A DNA stretch of 64,000 nt from Argentina anserina (GCF_933775445.1 NC_065875.1:14397001-14461000), one strand, 5' to 3'. Counted from the first letter of the stretch, positions 47,747-60,588 are shown. Notes: a model not told the origin generated them from the letters alone. Numbers and translations: made by a program.

Positions 47747-50336
47747 ATCTGGACTCTGATGCCCTAATAACTGTGGATCATTCTTTTTCCCGTTCTTGAT
47801 AAACTGAGTCATAGCAGACGAACAACAAACCGTATATCAGTACTATTTCTTTAGCACTTTTATCGATTCATAATTAAGAAGACGAATGATAAAGAGAAAT
47901 TAATTAAGGGGACGTAAGCACGTTACCACAATATACATAGACGCAAGACGTAAAGCCAATAAGTTAACGATATTCCTAAACCTCCCGAAGTGATGAAGAA
48001 GAAGGGTGAATAATATTAGAACCCTAAACCCCAACTGTAATCCCAATTTCATAAGTAAGAACATGAACACCCAGATTTTTTTTTCTGACAAAAATTGGTC
48101 TCCCCATGACAAGGTAATCGATGAACAAAGGAATAATGAGCTTTTTTTGGGTCTGAAAAGGAATAATGAGCTAGAATGATGGTTATTCGTGCTGGTGGGA
48201 CTAATTAACCCTAGCAAGTGGCAATGCATATGTGGCCATGATATTCAGCGAATAAAGAACCAAGTTTTCTTGGATTTTGATGAAAAGTATTTCGCTGACA
48301 TACATAGCTAGGGTTTCGCTCAACCACTAGTCCACACCCTCGATTAAGACTCATGCTCAAATCTCATTTTCGTTTCTTTTCACTTTGAAATATCGTATCC
48401 AACTATCCAAACTCGTATCTTCCTAAGGCCTGTGCTCTCTCTGGCTTTCCTTTGTTTGCTTCTTGTATGTTTGTTTGCTCTTTCGGGGTAATACAAGTAT
48501 CTTTTCCAAAAAAAAAACGTATCTTCCTTTTTCCATTGACCATGGGATACCTTCCAAATTCATCGATCGCAAGGAGATTGTTGTGTGAAATATAATTCAT
48601 GCCTCAATAGCCGATTGGTCATCTGTACACACTGACACACAGAAAACACAATGTGAGAGCCACTGCTTATTCGGGACCAACAACTTGATTGAAATCTCAA
48701 TTTTGTACTAAAAATGTTTACAAAAAAAAAACAGTTATGGCTAGTATATATCTATTGTCCGCCATCTGGATTTTCTGATATAGTGTTCCTTAATTAGCTA
48801 GCTTTTTCTCATGTTCTCCCTGAAATTAGTCTAAAACAAAATGTGGGGAACTGTAGCCCTAGCAAAGTAATGAGCTAATGACAACATTAGGGTTCAGCCA
48901 AGACAAATGTGAAAGAATAGCCCTAGAAATGAGCTAGCCAATGATGAAATCCTAAGTGTAGGAGCGATCGAGAGTTATAACAGGTTTTAGTCTTAAAAGT
49001 GTTTGATCCCATAATGTTTATAAATTTCAGTTCTCATTTTGAGTAATAGGTCGGCTTGTTCTTTCTTTCTACCAATGAAGTTTATTTTTCTTTCGAACCT
49101 TAGCTAGATATTTTGTAGCTTCAATACGAATTATCCAAAGATCTTTTCGAGGAAGATTAATTGTTGGTATGACCAGGTCGATCTTGATCCATTTCCTAAT
49201 GAGAAATGAACTTTACTATCAAGATGAAACACCCCATCTGCTTCCAGATAAAATAAAAGAGTAAAACACAACACACACATCAAACATCAAAGTGGGAAAC
49301 CACTCCCCATCAAGACAATAAACCTCAACAATAATTAGTGGCACTTTTTAATAATTTATTTCTCATGAAAGCAAATGGGAGACAAAAATTAGGTGACTAA
49401 AGGTTACTCATCCAACTAGGAAGGACTAAACTGGAGTTTAATGTCATCATCCCAGGGTGTATGGAACACCAAAACGTTGTCGCAGGCTCTTCTCTTAATT
49501 ATACAATGCAGCTTAATTAGTTTAATTTGATGAGGAAATCTATGGTCACTAATTTAAATGACATACATAAGGGAACATGGTTTTGTTAAATTAAAAACAG
49601 ATGTAGGAGCACTGAGAGAAGAGTTTGGAGTAAGTTGTTTAAAGAGAGATTTTGATTGATGCGATGTTCATGGTTTTCTCCACGTCAGGTTTGCATTATT
49701 TAAGTTTGGCTGAAAGTGATCGCTGAAAGTGATCGAGTGTTCGGCTAGCTCTATCTCAGGCAACAGGCAATGACCATGTTTAGTTTAAAGCTAACATTTT
49801 ATAAAATTTGTGAATTCAATCTTAATTCTATGAATTTGTCAATAGCCAGAAAATATATATACCCCAGAAAGTGAGGAATCTCACTACGGCATGCTTCAAT
49901 AATTATGTGTACGTAACTAATATTATGGTGCGTAGGAACCAGATCGATGCTGCTACTCTCAATTATTTTCTTAGATAGAATATACATGAGCTATAATATT
50001 GGGGGTTGTACGGTTCATGTAGTTGTAATTGATGACGAGGGAAGAAGAATAGATCTCCAATCTTGCTCTCTCAAACTTAATTTACCAAAAACAACGGTAC
50101 CAAGTGAATAAGAAATTTGAGTGCATGCCGTGTTTAAAGAACTGATCGATGAACATTGAATATAGCCCATGATTCAGTGATTTAGAAGTACGAACTAGCT
50201 AGCTAGCATGCAATCCATAAATGCCGAAATTAAAAGGAACAACATTATACAACAAATCTGTTCAACTTCGATCATTTATATTTCCATTGCCTATAAAAGG
50301 GGATCAAAAGTTATTTTGCTGTTGGGAGAATAGAAC
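47747..50336. other. intergenic, no gene recognised
   Basis: AT-rich DNA with many GCTAGC/TAGCTAG-type words. No supported coding sequence, LTR or inverted repeat was found up to the target site of the nested retrotransposon complex. Confidence 0.45.
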
Positions 50337-50341
50337 ACTAC

Positions 50342-50518
50342 TGTTGCACAGTGACAAATGTGGCTTGTGGATCACCAATGTATTGATATTGTTTTAATAT
50401 AATCATCTTTAAGATATTTGGTTTTAATCTCAAAAGACTTCAGTATAATTAGATATTATTTATTCACTTATAAGTTGTATTTGTCACATTTCAGATGTGG
50501 GATCTCTCTTCTTCAACA
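50342..50518 (-). repeat. TRIM LTR0 (leftmost, 3' LTR in element orientation)
   Basis: 177 bp, similar to the LTRs at 61842-63532, sharing the TGGATCACCAATG stretch, TTTTAATCTCAAAAGA, CTTATAAGTTGTAT and the terminal CTTCTTCAACA. It is the most divergent copy. It is followed by TTCCCCCT, the left half of the polypurine tract that copia A interrupted. Confidence 0.85.
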
Positions 50519-50525
50519 TTCCCCC

Positions 50526-50971
50526 TAAAGGCGTTTGTCAATCCACATAGATTTCCTAATCTGCTCAAGAAAACCTTGTTTCAGTAAAGTTGACTTTTAC
50601 ACATATTTGATTTTCAATTCTTAAGTCGTCTGCTGTTTAAAAAAAATCTATTTTGTTAAATCCATATCTGACCCGGTCTATGTTTATATCATACCATATA
50701 TTATGTTGTCAATTATCTTTGATTGGTTTGATCCATGTTTTGTGGCATGAAAGCAGATCTGAGTCTCTTTGGCTTAATCTCTATATATACAACACTAGCA
50801 TGGACTAGTAAATGTGAGCTTTTAGATTATATGCTTGAGATATACATGTGTGATAGTGCATGTGTTATGCGATGTCAACTGTGTTCATTCATAGAAATAT
50901 GATATTTCTCCCATTGCAATCTTAGATTGAGTGTTACCTGCATAATTATCTCATTGAGATTAATTTGTCTA

Positions 50972-51007
<36 letters not shown>

Positions 51008-51284
51008 CCTACAACAAGAAGATGCTGACTCATGAATGAGTTTTAGAATATAGTTTTTGTGATTCAAGTTAGCCGAGTTGGCTAGTAAAGAGATCTCAAA
51101 AGAGTCTCTACTTGTAGAAGTTATATTGTAAACATCATTCGTAGTAAATGGTTGTGTGGACTACGTTAAAGTCCCGTAGTGGTTTTTACCAATTGTTTTG
51201 GTTTCCACTATAGTGAAGAAACTCCTATCTTTGTGTGATTGAATTTGTGTGATTTCATATTACTCTTACTCTCTAATACTTTTA
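50526..51284 (+). repeat. 5' LTR of copia A
   Basis: 759 bp, including a (GT)n run at about 50977-51002. It contains about 155 bases near 50780-50930 and about 60 bases near 51007-51070 that the 3' LTR lacks. Confidence 0.85.
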
Positions 51285-51286
51285 TT

Positions 51287-51298
51287 TGGTACCAGAGC
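51287..51298 (+). promoter_or_regulatory. primer binding site of copia A
   Basis: TGGTACCAGAGC sits two bases after the 5' LTR and differs at one position from the standard tRNA-Met complement TGGTATCAGAGC. Confidence 0.75.
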
Positions 51299-51331
51299 AG
51301 GTCACTAAACGCAACTAATGAGATTAGGGAA

Positions 51332-51744
51332 ATGGAGAGAATTTCAATCAATACTCCTCCTTCGTTCGATGGGACTGGTTACGAGGATTGGAAATTAATG
51401 ATGCAGACATTCATCAATGCTTAGGATAGCAAGTCTTGGCGATGCATCTTGGTAGGGTGGAGGCTTTAGTTAGAGGAAGTTGGTGCCAAGGCTAAAACTC
51501 TGGCAGACACGTCCATTGATGGTGTTACTAAATCAAAAGAGGAGCAAATCCTCAAAGACGTCACCAAATGGACTCCAGAAGAAATTGCATACAGTGAGGC
51601 GGAAAATAAAGCAAGGAATGCTCTGTATCATGCATTGACCAAAGATGAACGTCAGCAAATCAAGTACTGCATAAACTCAAAAGAAGTGTGGGATACTCTT
51701 CAACTAAATTATGAAGGTAATAAAAAGGTGAAAAAACATAAACT
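51332..51744 (+). pseudogene. copia A gag, 5' part
   Basis: The ATG at 51332 opens MERISINTPPSFDGTGYEDW, the usual start of copia gag (the F.G..Y..W motif). A stop follows within about 30 codons. Gag-like sequence continues in other frames (KWTPEEIAYSEAENKARN, ALTKDERQQIKYC) until copia B cuts it at 51744. Confidence 0.8.
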
Positions 51745-51928
51745 TGTTCCGGAATAATTACTATTCTACCTTTGTGTGTGTCTTAGCCTAATAGGTTTCA
51801 TGTTAGGAGATAGATTAGCATCTTTGTAATAGATTAGGACTCCGAATCCTACGGGATTGTGATTTTGTAATGCCTATATATAGGCCCCCATATCATTCAA
51901 TAATACACAATTATTTCATCCTACATCA
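51745..51928 (+). repeat. 5' LTR of copia B
   Basis: 184 bp containing a TATATATAGG promoter-like box near 51876-51885. It is followed by CGTTATCACGCAC, a candidate primer site of a non-standard type. Confidence 0.88.
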
Positions 51929-51989
51929 CGTTATCACGCACTTTGTCCTAAAACCATGAACTTTTAGAGCCTTAGAATTTTTTTTCTCT

Positions 51990-52260
51990 CTTCTCCTCCA
52001 CCGTCCGCTGTCGTCTTCGGCCTCCGGCATCTCCTCGCCGGCGCACCTCCTGTTTGCCGCCGCTGCAACCCCCCTCCCCGCTGCTACCCCCGTAGCCCTG
52101 CAAGCCCTACACGCGACCCCTGCAGCCCCCGCATCGAAGCCCCCGCACTCAGCCCTCCCCGCAGCCCCTGCAACTACCCCCGCAGTCCCGCACGCAGCCC
52201 TCCCCGCAGCCCCTACAGCCAGCCCCTGCACGCAGCCCCGCAGGGTCTCCTCCGCATTCG
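51990..52260 (+). repeat. GC-rich Pro/Ala-type low-complexity tract
   Basis: Degenerate short units such as CCCCGCAGCCCCTGCA recur here. The base composition is far more GC-rich than anything else in the window. It occupies the leader or gag start of copia B. Either strand reads as low-complexity protein (Pro/Ala or Gly/Ala), and I do not call a gene. Confidence 0.6.
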
Positions 52261-52299
52261 CTCCGCTAAAACATCTTTTTGCCCCGTAAGTCCCCGCAT

Positions 52300-55200
52300 C
52301 AACGCATCCAAAATTACTCCTCCCGCATATTCACGCAAGAAACGCGAACTTCACAAGCAAGGTCTTCGCCCAAGAGAAACTACTCCCGTCTACTACAAAC
52401 CTTCAAAGGTAAATTTTTCATAAACGTTTCCGCTTTTGAACATATATATATAAATTATCAGCCGCTATTAGCCTTTTTCATGTCTTCTTTCCTGCATTTC
52501 TTATAACGCCGATGAGACCACAGCAGGATATGATTCCCCTCTTGGTCGACGTTTTTCGTGTGACGGTTCTGGGGGAGTCACGTTATTATTTAAAGGGAAG
52601 AAATCAATTTCGTGTGGTTGTCTGAGTACACCGCTGTTTTGGGAGCGATCATGAGAATTGCCGATATGTATTGATTATTTTGTGACCATATACATCACAA
52701 CCATTCTAATTCCGGTTACATACTTGAATAATTTTGATTATTCGAAACCAATACAACCCTCGTTTCTCATGGATGTGTCGCCATCGCGACTGTTATTTGA
52801 ATGTTTGAGTTTTCTTAAACTCTTGTCTATAAATGATAATCACAAGGTCTACATACTCATTTATTTGAGTTGATTCATTACTCTGATGCAGCACTATTTG
52901 CTGACAAAAGATCTCAAAAATAACGCATTTTATGGGACACACTTAAAAGTGATTCAATAAACGTCTATGGCGTTCTATTACCAGAGTTGACCTTGAACCA
53001 TACTCCACATCCGAGAAACACATGCCAGTTTTGGCACCTGTATCTATTTCTTGAGGGAATTTTAGAGATAGAAACGTAACATGCTTCCATTCTCAAGTAA
53101 GCACATTTTTTAGCTTCAGGCTACGGCTCCGCCCGATCTGATATGCAAGATTTTGTTGCTACGGACTTTTGATTAGTAAATCTATTTTGACTATGTTTTC
53201 TGCTTATTATTTTTCAAGTATGACGTTGGCATTGCCATGTTTCTTGCTCGACTTTAGCTTAAGTCATCTATTGGAATTGGAAGGTTGGTTGTGTTGTATT
53301 AAATATTGGCATATTCAATAAAATTTCTCGTATTCCTTGTTTACAAGATGATCTCGTGAGAATTTAATTTGCCTTGACTTAACATGAATGATCAACATTT
53401 GCAACTCACGTGGTTTTTAAATTGGCCGCTTTTGGGTTACATGGGACCCCAATAGTACTACATTGTCATTTAGACCTTGAAATTTGGAAAAAACGGACCT
53501 GGGAACGTCAAAATTGACATCGTTTTTCCCGGTTACTGTTCCGGCGTTTTCGCCGCCTTCCGGCCACTTGCCGGCGTTTCCGGCGCCACCATCTAGTTCC
53601 TGCCGAGATCCCCTATCGGACAGCAGCCCCGGCCTCCTTGCCGGCCAGCTCCGACTGCCGCCTGTCGGTTTTCCGGCAATCGGCGCTGCCGGTTCCGGCG
53701 AGTTTTTGACGCTTTTTTCGTCGTTTCTCGTCATTTTTCTGACATATTTCCCGCAGTTTTTACTGCCACGTTTTCCAGTCCAAATTTCACTCGGTTTTGA
53801 GTTTTTTTGGCATGGTTTTCCGGTTAATTTTTCGGTTTTCTCCAAGTCGTTTCATAGCTCAAACGATTTTATTATTATTGGTGACCACCCGCACCAAATG
53901 GATGGTTTACCACCCAAATTTTTTGGTAATCAACTGCTCCAATACTATATTTTTCCAACTCTTAAGTTGAAGAATGTAGTTCTATTGCCATGTGATACGC
54001 TCGATGTGATTGCAAATTTGTTTCAATCCCTCCTCTTACAATATCCTACGGTGTATTGTCTAGAGAAGTTCATTGCGTTGTTGACTCTCTTAATTTTATT
54101 TTGAGCATGTCCCGCCGTGAAATCGAGTGTCTTGCTAATTGCGTAACCACCCACACTGTTCTACGGCGCATGTAGTTGTTTTACGTATCTCGTGCGGAGA
54201 TTGTGTTTTATATCTCCGTGCCTTGCTAAGTTTTCAAAGGCCATATGTGTCAATGATACATTTTCATCTTGATATTTGTGTTAATAATGGAGAGGAATAA
54301 ATCTGTCAGCTTTCATTGATAGTAGCTTTTTCAAGCTTAGATATAGCTTTGCTTGCCTGCAGCAGTAGCTTTATGTAACTCAAGATTCTTTAAATCATGG
54401 GCATTTTTCAAGTCCCGGAAGCGATTGGAGGATCACCTCACCCGTGCTCCACACGGTGAGGCTGTGCCTACCCGTGCATCGCACGGTGTGGCCGAGCATG
54501 CCTCTCTCGGCAGCTCCACGGCTTTCATGCCATCGGTGGCAGCATCCTCTCTTTCACAAGAGCTTATGATGCCTCCCGTGCTTTCTAATGCCTCCATGGC
54601 AATTTCTGATGCCCATCGCTCGTTTTGTAAAGCTTGTTCTCTTGCTAAATTTCAAAGAAGTCATTCTTTTGCTAAGGCTTCGACTGAGAACATTCCATTC
54701 TTACAAAGTATTTAAGGTGACATTAGTGGACCCTATCCAACCGAATGTGGAAATTTTTCGGTATTTTTATGGTATAGGTTAAGAGCATCGACGCGTTGGT
54801 CACTCGTCGGTTTGCTTTCCACATTGAACGCTGCATTTGCTAAAGTTTTTAGCTATGATCATCATCCTAAGGGCTCACCACCCTTCCTATCTTCTCAAAT
54901 CTATTTGATTGGATACCGTTGGAGAGTTCACCTCCACGACTTTGATGATTTCATTTTGCATATCTACTGGGATCGTCGTTGAACATATTATTCCTCATGT
55001 TCATTCATTGCACGATCTAGCAGAGCTCGGACTTGGTTATGGGTACTAACCTGCCGAGTTTTGCATGGGGATATGTAATGATGTTGCATGCAGCGACACT
55101 TATTCGTTTTAGACCTACAACTTGCCAAGCGTTTAGTGCGTACCAGATGGTTACTGGATACAATTTTCACTAAACGCCTATTTGGTTAAAATTGTTTATG

Positions 55201-57560
55201 TGCCTTTATTGTAGTTATCTCAATGAGTTTACTTGAAACGATTAAGTATTTTGGTTGGTTATGAATCACCAACACTTGTCTGCTATTTCCAATCTACAAC
55301 TGTGAATCTCTATCCTGCGATTTTAGCAGACGATCACTTTGATTAGACATACTTCCCGTCGTTAGGGGGAGAAATGGAATGCTCCCATTCTGGTTTTAAC
55401 GCTAGGAATTGACGTGGTGTGGCACTATGTCTCATTAAGATCCCGCACTACTCAAAGTGAGCAAAAGTGCAACACATTTTCAACCTCCAGAAAGTCAAAG
55501 ATTCGATGCTTAATGACTTTACTGATATTGTGAAAGTGACGAGATCGCACATAAATGCTGTGATGTGCCGGTAAGGTTGAAACTCTCATAATATGGGAGA
55601 ATTTCATATGACCTGGTCCTAGCACCGTTGGCACCATCCCTGACAGTGGGAAGGAAGCCGACGATGACGCCATCGTACGCTGTGGTGTTGTCGGCGCCGG
55701 TTGTATTGCATCACAAAACAAGGGCGGCAAACACAAAGATGGACTAGTAAGGGTCATAGCTTCGATCTTGGCTCCTACCTAGATGAGGGGGAGACCATTA
55801 TTCTATGGAATCAAAACCAGAAAGAAACGAAGTGCGTAGGCACAAGTATTTCGCCCATCATCAAGAGATATTCTCTAAACATGTGTATCAACTAAGTTTC
55901 TGTGGGACGCTACAAACTCATTTTGTTGATGTTAGAGAAGAATAGAAATCTCACAAATTGATCGTATACAGCGCGCGCGTGTGTTTAATGGATTGATCTC
56001 CCATGATTGATGATGTATTCGCTTATGCTCTTATCCCGTTGTAAAGCATAAACAATGAGCAACTTGACCGAAGTGGAAAGAATCAATACAGGCTGAACTA
56101 GAATTGTTATGTTGGTCGTTGTTCGTAAGTGTAATGAGAAAGATGAAGTCATGCGATATATGCAGGACTTATGGCGCAAAGATTGTCTCATTATCCTAGT
56201 ATTGACTACGATGAGTTATATTCTCTTGTTATTGACATAATTGCTTTCCGCTACTTGATCAGTAGTAGTGTCCTTGAAAACTGATTTGCACCATATGATA
56301 GTGGTCATAGGATATCTGTAAAGGGATCTTGACGCAGATATGAGAGTGCCCGAGGGACTTTAAATGCCTCCAGACTACGGAGAGCTTATATAATCAGATT
56401 GCGACGTTTGAGAGAATGTAGTACAATCGATTGCAAGAACTCATACCCATATCTGTTCATATGAAAGCTAATTCTTGATTCTCGATTCCGTCTAAGTAAA
56501 GATTCATATATATAAGGGTTGTTGGGACACTATTGCTTTCATTATGATGTGATTAACTATGCGCCTATGCATCGTCATTGGACTTGCATTGCTCCCTTGA
56601 CATGGGTTTAGTTCTACACTTAGTGAACCAACACAAATCTTATCCACACTAACACCGCCAGCAGCTCCAGCAACATCAATGTACGCCTTGGTGTAGCAAT
56701 CGACACTGGTAGCGTAAATGATACGTACGGTTCCGTCTCGGACCAAAATCAGTCCTTCATTGGTTTATTCCCCCATTTATTTGTGAAAGACACATTGAAT
56801 GTGACAAATCAGAATATGTCCAGTTTCGTAGGTCAACTTCAATGAGACCTACAAGACATCTCGCTCGATGAAATATGGTGAAAGTGGTACCATTGGAAAG
56901 GCATATGTGTCTAATTTCCAAGGACACCAACCATTTGTTCATAGCTATCATATTGAGTGAGTTATGACCATTTTAGCAAAGTAGGACAGTTCTGTCTGGA
57001 AATTTGCAAGTCAGTCAACTTCGACAGAGCACTGTGAACTGCTCCGATCGGATTAGGTTGTGAACTTTATGTCATTAGAAAGCCGTGTCTACTTTCCAGA
57101 ACATTTTACGGTTCGGTGATACCTATTTTGACGAAGAAGTTATGGCCGTTTAAGTGAGTGAAGATCATTCTATCCGAGAATCTGATTTTCATTGCAAACT
57201 CTTGTTTTGAGTTGTTATGCAATCTTGTTTCCTAAGATCTAAGTTTGGCTAAGTATAACATGTATGATCTAAGGATGTGTGGCTAGATTAATGATTAATC
57301 ATGGGCCCAAGACTACATTTGAGAAGCATATAATGAATGTTGTATACGTTGTTCTTTGTACTCCATGATTATGACACTAATCAGGGGGAGTTGTTTCGTA
57401 GACTTCAAGGGGAGTCTACCTCACATGATGCTATTAAATGTAGGCGGTGCTTTATGCTCTTTTTCCCTTCCATCAAGCTTTTGTTTTTACCCAAGAGGTT
57501 TTTATTTTGCTTGACAAGGTTTTTACCGAGGCAACGATGTGTGCACCATGCAACCTAGGC
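52300..57560 (+). pseudogene. decayed gag-pol of copia B
   Basis: Scattered blocks fit a copia polyprotein. Near 53890-54110 there is gag-like sequence. Near 54350-54715 there is a pre-integrase to integrase stretch ending FCKACSLAKFQRSHSFAKAS. Near 54715-55180 come integrase core fragments with GPYPTECG and ASTRW. Near 56330-56400 comes a reverse-transcriptase-like PEGL context. Frames change repeatedly and stops are frequent. No continuous catalytic domain remains, so this copy is dead. Confidence 0.65.
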
Positions 57561-57578
57561 ATGCGACACAAGGGGGAG

Positions 57579-57761
57579 TGTTCCGGGAGAATTACTATTC
57601 TATCCTTGTGTGTGTCTTAGCCTAATAGGTTTTTAGTTAGGAAATAGATTAGCATCTCCGTAATAGATTAGGACTCCGAATCTACGAGATTGTGGTTTTG
57701 TAATGCCTATATATAGGCCCCCATATCATTGAATAATACACAATTATTTCATCCTGCATCA
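57579..57761 (+). repeat. 3' LTR of copia B
   Basis: 183 bp, near-identical in layout to 51745-51928 with scattered substitutions, directly after the polypurine tract at 57570-57578. Confidence 0.88.
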
Positions 57762-58559
57762 AAAATGCAATTATTACTAAAATAGTTTGAAATTTTTTAG
57801 ATGAAGGACGATGAAACCATTAATCAATACCGTAAAAGGGTGATTACCATTACTGGAGCCATTCCTTCACTTAGTGTTCGAAAAACTATTCCTGAAGATG
57901 AAATAATGCTCAAAGTTCTAAGATCACTTCCACCAAGGTTTGAGACAAAAGCTATCACAATTTCTGATGCCTATGATCTTGATCAGTACACACTGGTTGA
58001 GTTAATTGGAAACTTAAGAATCTATGAAGCTGACTTAATGGAAAGGATCAGAAGAAGGTAAAATCTGTTGCTTTCAAAGTTACAAAAAAGGTAGAGCCTT
58101 CAAAAACTCAAGATCTAACTACTGCTGAGTTTGCTTTAATGACTAAAGAATTCAAAATTTTCTTAAATAGAAAAAAGAATTCTAAGAATAAAAACAAACG
58201 GTTTGATAATAAGCTTGAGAAGACTAATGGTGCTTCTTCCTCCCAAAAGAAAAATCATGCTAAAACTCAGTGTTTTGAAATATGGAGGAATATGGCATGT
58301 TGCTATTAATTGTGGTAACATGAAGCAAAAGGAAGAAGAGAAGAAAGCCCTAAAATCATCATGGAGTGATGATGATGAGGAAGAACAAAATGTAGCCTTC
58401 CTTGGTTCAGTCAAGAACAGTGATAGCTCAAGTGATGAATCATCTGAAGATGAAGACGAAGAAGTGATAAATAGCTCCATGATCCCTTTAAACCTAATCA
58501 TGTTTACAGATGAAGAAGACTCTTTATGGTTTGAAACAAGCACCAAGATCATGGTATGA
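57762..58559 (+). pseudogene. copia A gag, 3' part with a damaged zinc knuckle
   Basis: After copia B, gag resumes with MKDDETINQYRKRVITITGA and the LKVLRSLPPRFETKAITI stretch (UBN2-type). A later frame gives CFKYGGIWHVAINC, a zinc knuckle in which one expected Cys is Tyr. An Asp/Glu/Ser-rich acidic stretch follows. Several frame changes separate the blocks. Confidence 0.8.
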
Positions 58560-58609
58560 ATGTTTGTGCACTTATCTCCTCAATTGCGGTTATGTCTGAG
58601 GTAACATCG

Positions 58610-59478
58610 ATAAAACCTTATTTGTTAAACGAGTTGAGTCACAACAAATAATCGCTCAAGTGTATGTAGATGACATAGTGTTTGGAGGCACTTCACATAA
58701 GCTGGTGAAAGAGTTTCAAAACATTATGGCTAAGGAGTTTGAAATGTCAATGTGTGGTGAACTGACATACTTCCTTGGTTTGTAAGTTTCCCAAACTGAT
58801 GAACGAATGTTTCTATCACAATCTGAATATGCTACCTCTCTTGTTAAAAAAATTGGTCTTGATTCTAAGAAACATGTTGTAAAACCTTTGAGCACTACTA
58901 CCAAACTACATGAGGATAAAGATGGTCAGAGTGTAGAGCAGACTCTATACAAAAGCATGACCAGTAGTCTACTCTATCTCACTGCTAGTATACTCAATAT
59001 CTCTTACAAAGTTGGTGTGTGTGCTAGATTTCAGGAAAACCCTAAGGAATCACATTTGGATGCAATCAAAAGGATCATTCGCTATGTTTCAGGGACAACA
59101 ACATGTGGCATACATTATACCTCTGAGACTAACATCGAAATTGCAGGGTTCTCGGATGCTGACTCGGGAGGCAATCTTCAAGATGGAAAAAGCACATCTG
59201 GAGGCTGTTTTTACATTGGCAACAATTTGGTTTCTTGGCACAGTAAGCAATACAACTACATTTCCTTATCCATAGCAGAAGCTGAATATGTAGCTGCTAG
59301 AAGCTGTTGCACACAACTATTATGGATGCAACATATGCTACACGATTATGGGTTTGAACAAAAAATTCTTACTCTTTTCTGTGATAACACTAGTGCCATA
59401 AGCATTGCTAAAAAACCTGTACAACACTCACGCACTAAACATATTGATCTTCGTTATCATTTTATCCGTGATTTGTAG
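58610..59478 (+). pseudogene. copia A reverse transcriptase (C-terminal part) and RNase H
   Basis: The frame enters abruptly in the middle of reverse transcriptase at about KTLFVKR. It contains the catalytic YVDDIVFGGT and, after a TAA at about 58782, a 223-codon open frame (58807-59478). That frame carries the connection and copia RNase H motifs: ADSGGNLQDGKSTSGGCFYI, VSWHSKQ, AEAEYVAARSCCTQLLWM, DNTSAISIAKKPVQHSRTKH and DLRYHFIRD. Protease, integrase and the first half of reverse transcriptase are missing between this and gag, so an internal deletion removed roughly 2.5-3 kb. Confidence 0.88.
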
Positions 59479-60106
59479 AGAAAAATATGCTAGAACTCAG
59501 CTTTGTTCCCTCTGAGCGGCAACTTACAGATATCTTCACTAAGTCTCTGGACATTGACAGGTTCGTGAGCCTGAGAAATGCCTTAGGGTTTTGTTCAACA
59601 TCATAAAGAACGAAAAGGGGGAAGGAAACTAGTAAGTGTTTTCATCCAAGTAAATAAGGAAAATGTTGTGTGATTTGTGATTAGCTTTGCAGATTTTTGA
59701 GTCCCTTTCTTTCTTCTTTCTTCTCTCTTGCGTACTAGGTGGTTTGGTCTATATCTCAAAAGGCTAAGTTCTCATTATGGCATATACGATACGAATCTGT
59801 TAGATTGATCGTCCAATTCGTTTACGTGTGATTGTAGGATTTTCAAGTTTCTAGGGATTTGCATGGTGTCCAAATGTCCTAGTTATTACTAGGATTCCCA
59901 AAGTTGTGTTCCCTTGTTCATTTTGTGTTAGGTGTTAGGGTTTCGTTGTGCTATTATTTAAACCTCTATCACTGATTCATTCTTCTTCCATCTTTCTCTT
60001 TGTTCTCGATTGCTTTTCATTGTGTGCTTAGTGTGCAGAACATGGTGAGAACAAAGAAACCACTCACATGAGAGGTAGTCACAGGCTTCATGGAGCATAT
60101 TCTAGT

Positions 60107-60588
60107 CTTCTGACTCTTCTCCATTCCATGCCGCAACACCATTTCCAGTTTCCTCCTCCACCACCACATCCGGCGCCATTACCTCCTTTTCGGAGCCAGT
60201 TCTTCCTACTAATGTTTCTTCTGACCCTATTGTTACTGCACTTCAGCGTGCACAACAGTCTCAAGTCACTCAGACGGACCGCATCATCGGCATGCTCGAC
60301 CGGATGGAGACGATGCATTCTCGTGATACGGAGAAGGTGGAGCGCACGTTGCACATCATGATGGAAGTCATCTTTGCTCAAGGAGATCATGGTTGTGTTT
60401 CTCCCTCACCAAGTCCTCCTCACTCTTCTGATTCAATGGACTCTCAAGGTTCAACCCCTGATGAGGACCCTGTTGCACCTGGCCCAAGCTCTGGCCATCG
60501 TCACCACTTCTCTCAGTTGGAAAAGAATATGAGAAATATGAGGGAGGCTACACTCTGGGAGGAAGCACGGAAGGAGACTGATTTGTAG
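60107..60588 (+). CDS. extra downstream open frame of copia A, function unknown
   Basis: About 160 codons stay open after pol and before the 3' LTR. The N-terminal part is rich in Ser, Thr and Pro. A likely coiled-coil segment follows (TDRIIGMLDRMETMHSRDTE to HIMMEVIF), then a Ser/Pro/Asp-rich stretch and a charged end. No ATG opens this frame at its left border. A separate ATG at 60042 (MVRTKKPLT) ends after nine codons, so the true start may be lost. Position matches the additional frame of SIRE/Maximus-like copia elements, sometimes called envelope-like; here no membrane or envelope feature is visible. Confidence 0.4.

Larger units (their letters stand above)
51745..57761 (+). mobile_element. 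Ty1/copia retrotransposon B, nested in copia A
   Basis: A 6.0-kb element with LTRs of 184 bp (51745-51928) and 183 bp (57579-57761), beginning TGTTCCGG and ending ATCA. A polypurine tract AAGGGGGAG immediately precedes the 3' LTR. It splits the gag of copia A. The flanks AAACT (51740-51744) and AAAAT (57762-57766) are an imperfect 5-bp target duplication. The interior is heavily decayed. A GC-rich leader (51990-52260) and scattered integrase-like and reverse-transcriptase-like fragments can be recognised, with stops throughout. Confidence 0.85.

Noticed and set aside
51926..52231. 101-codon Gly/Ala-rich minus-strand open frame
   Set aside because: It is the reverse reading of the GC-rich low-complexity leader of copia B, where few stops are expected.
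53417..54104. Long open frames on both strands (142 and 206 codons) in copia B
   Set aside because: Overlapping open frames in a locally GC-rich, Pro/Ser/Gly-biased stretch inside a decayed element; no domain recognised, so not called as genes.
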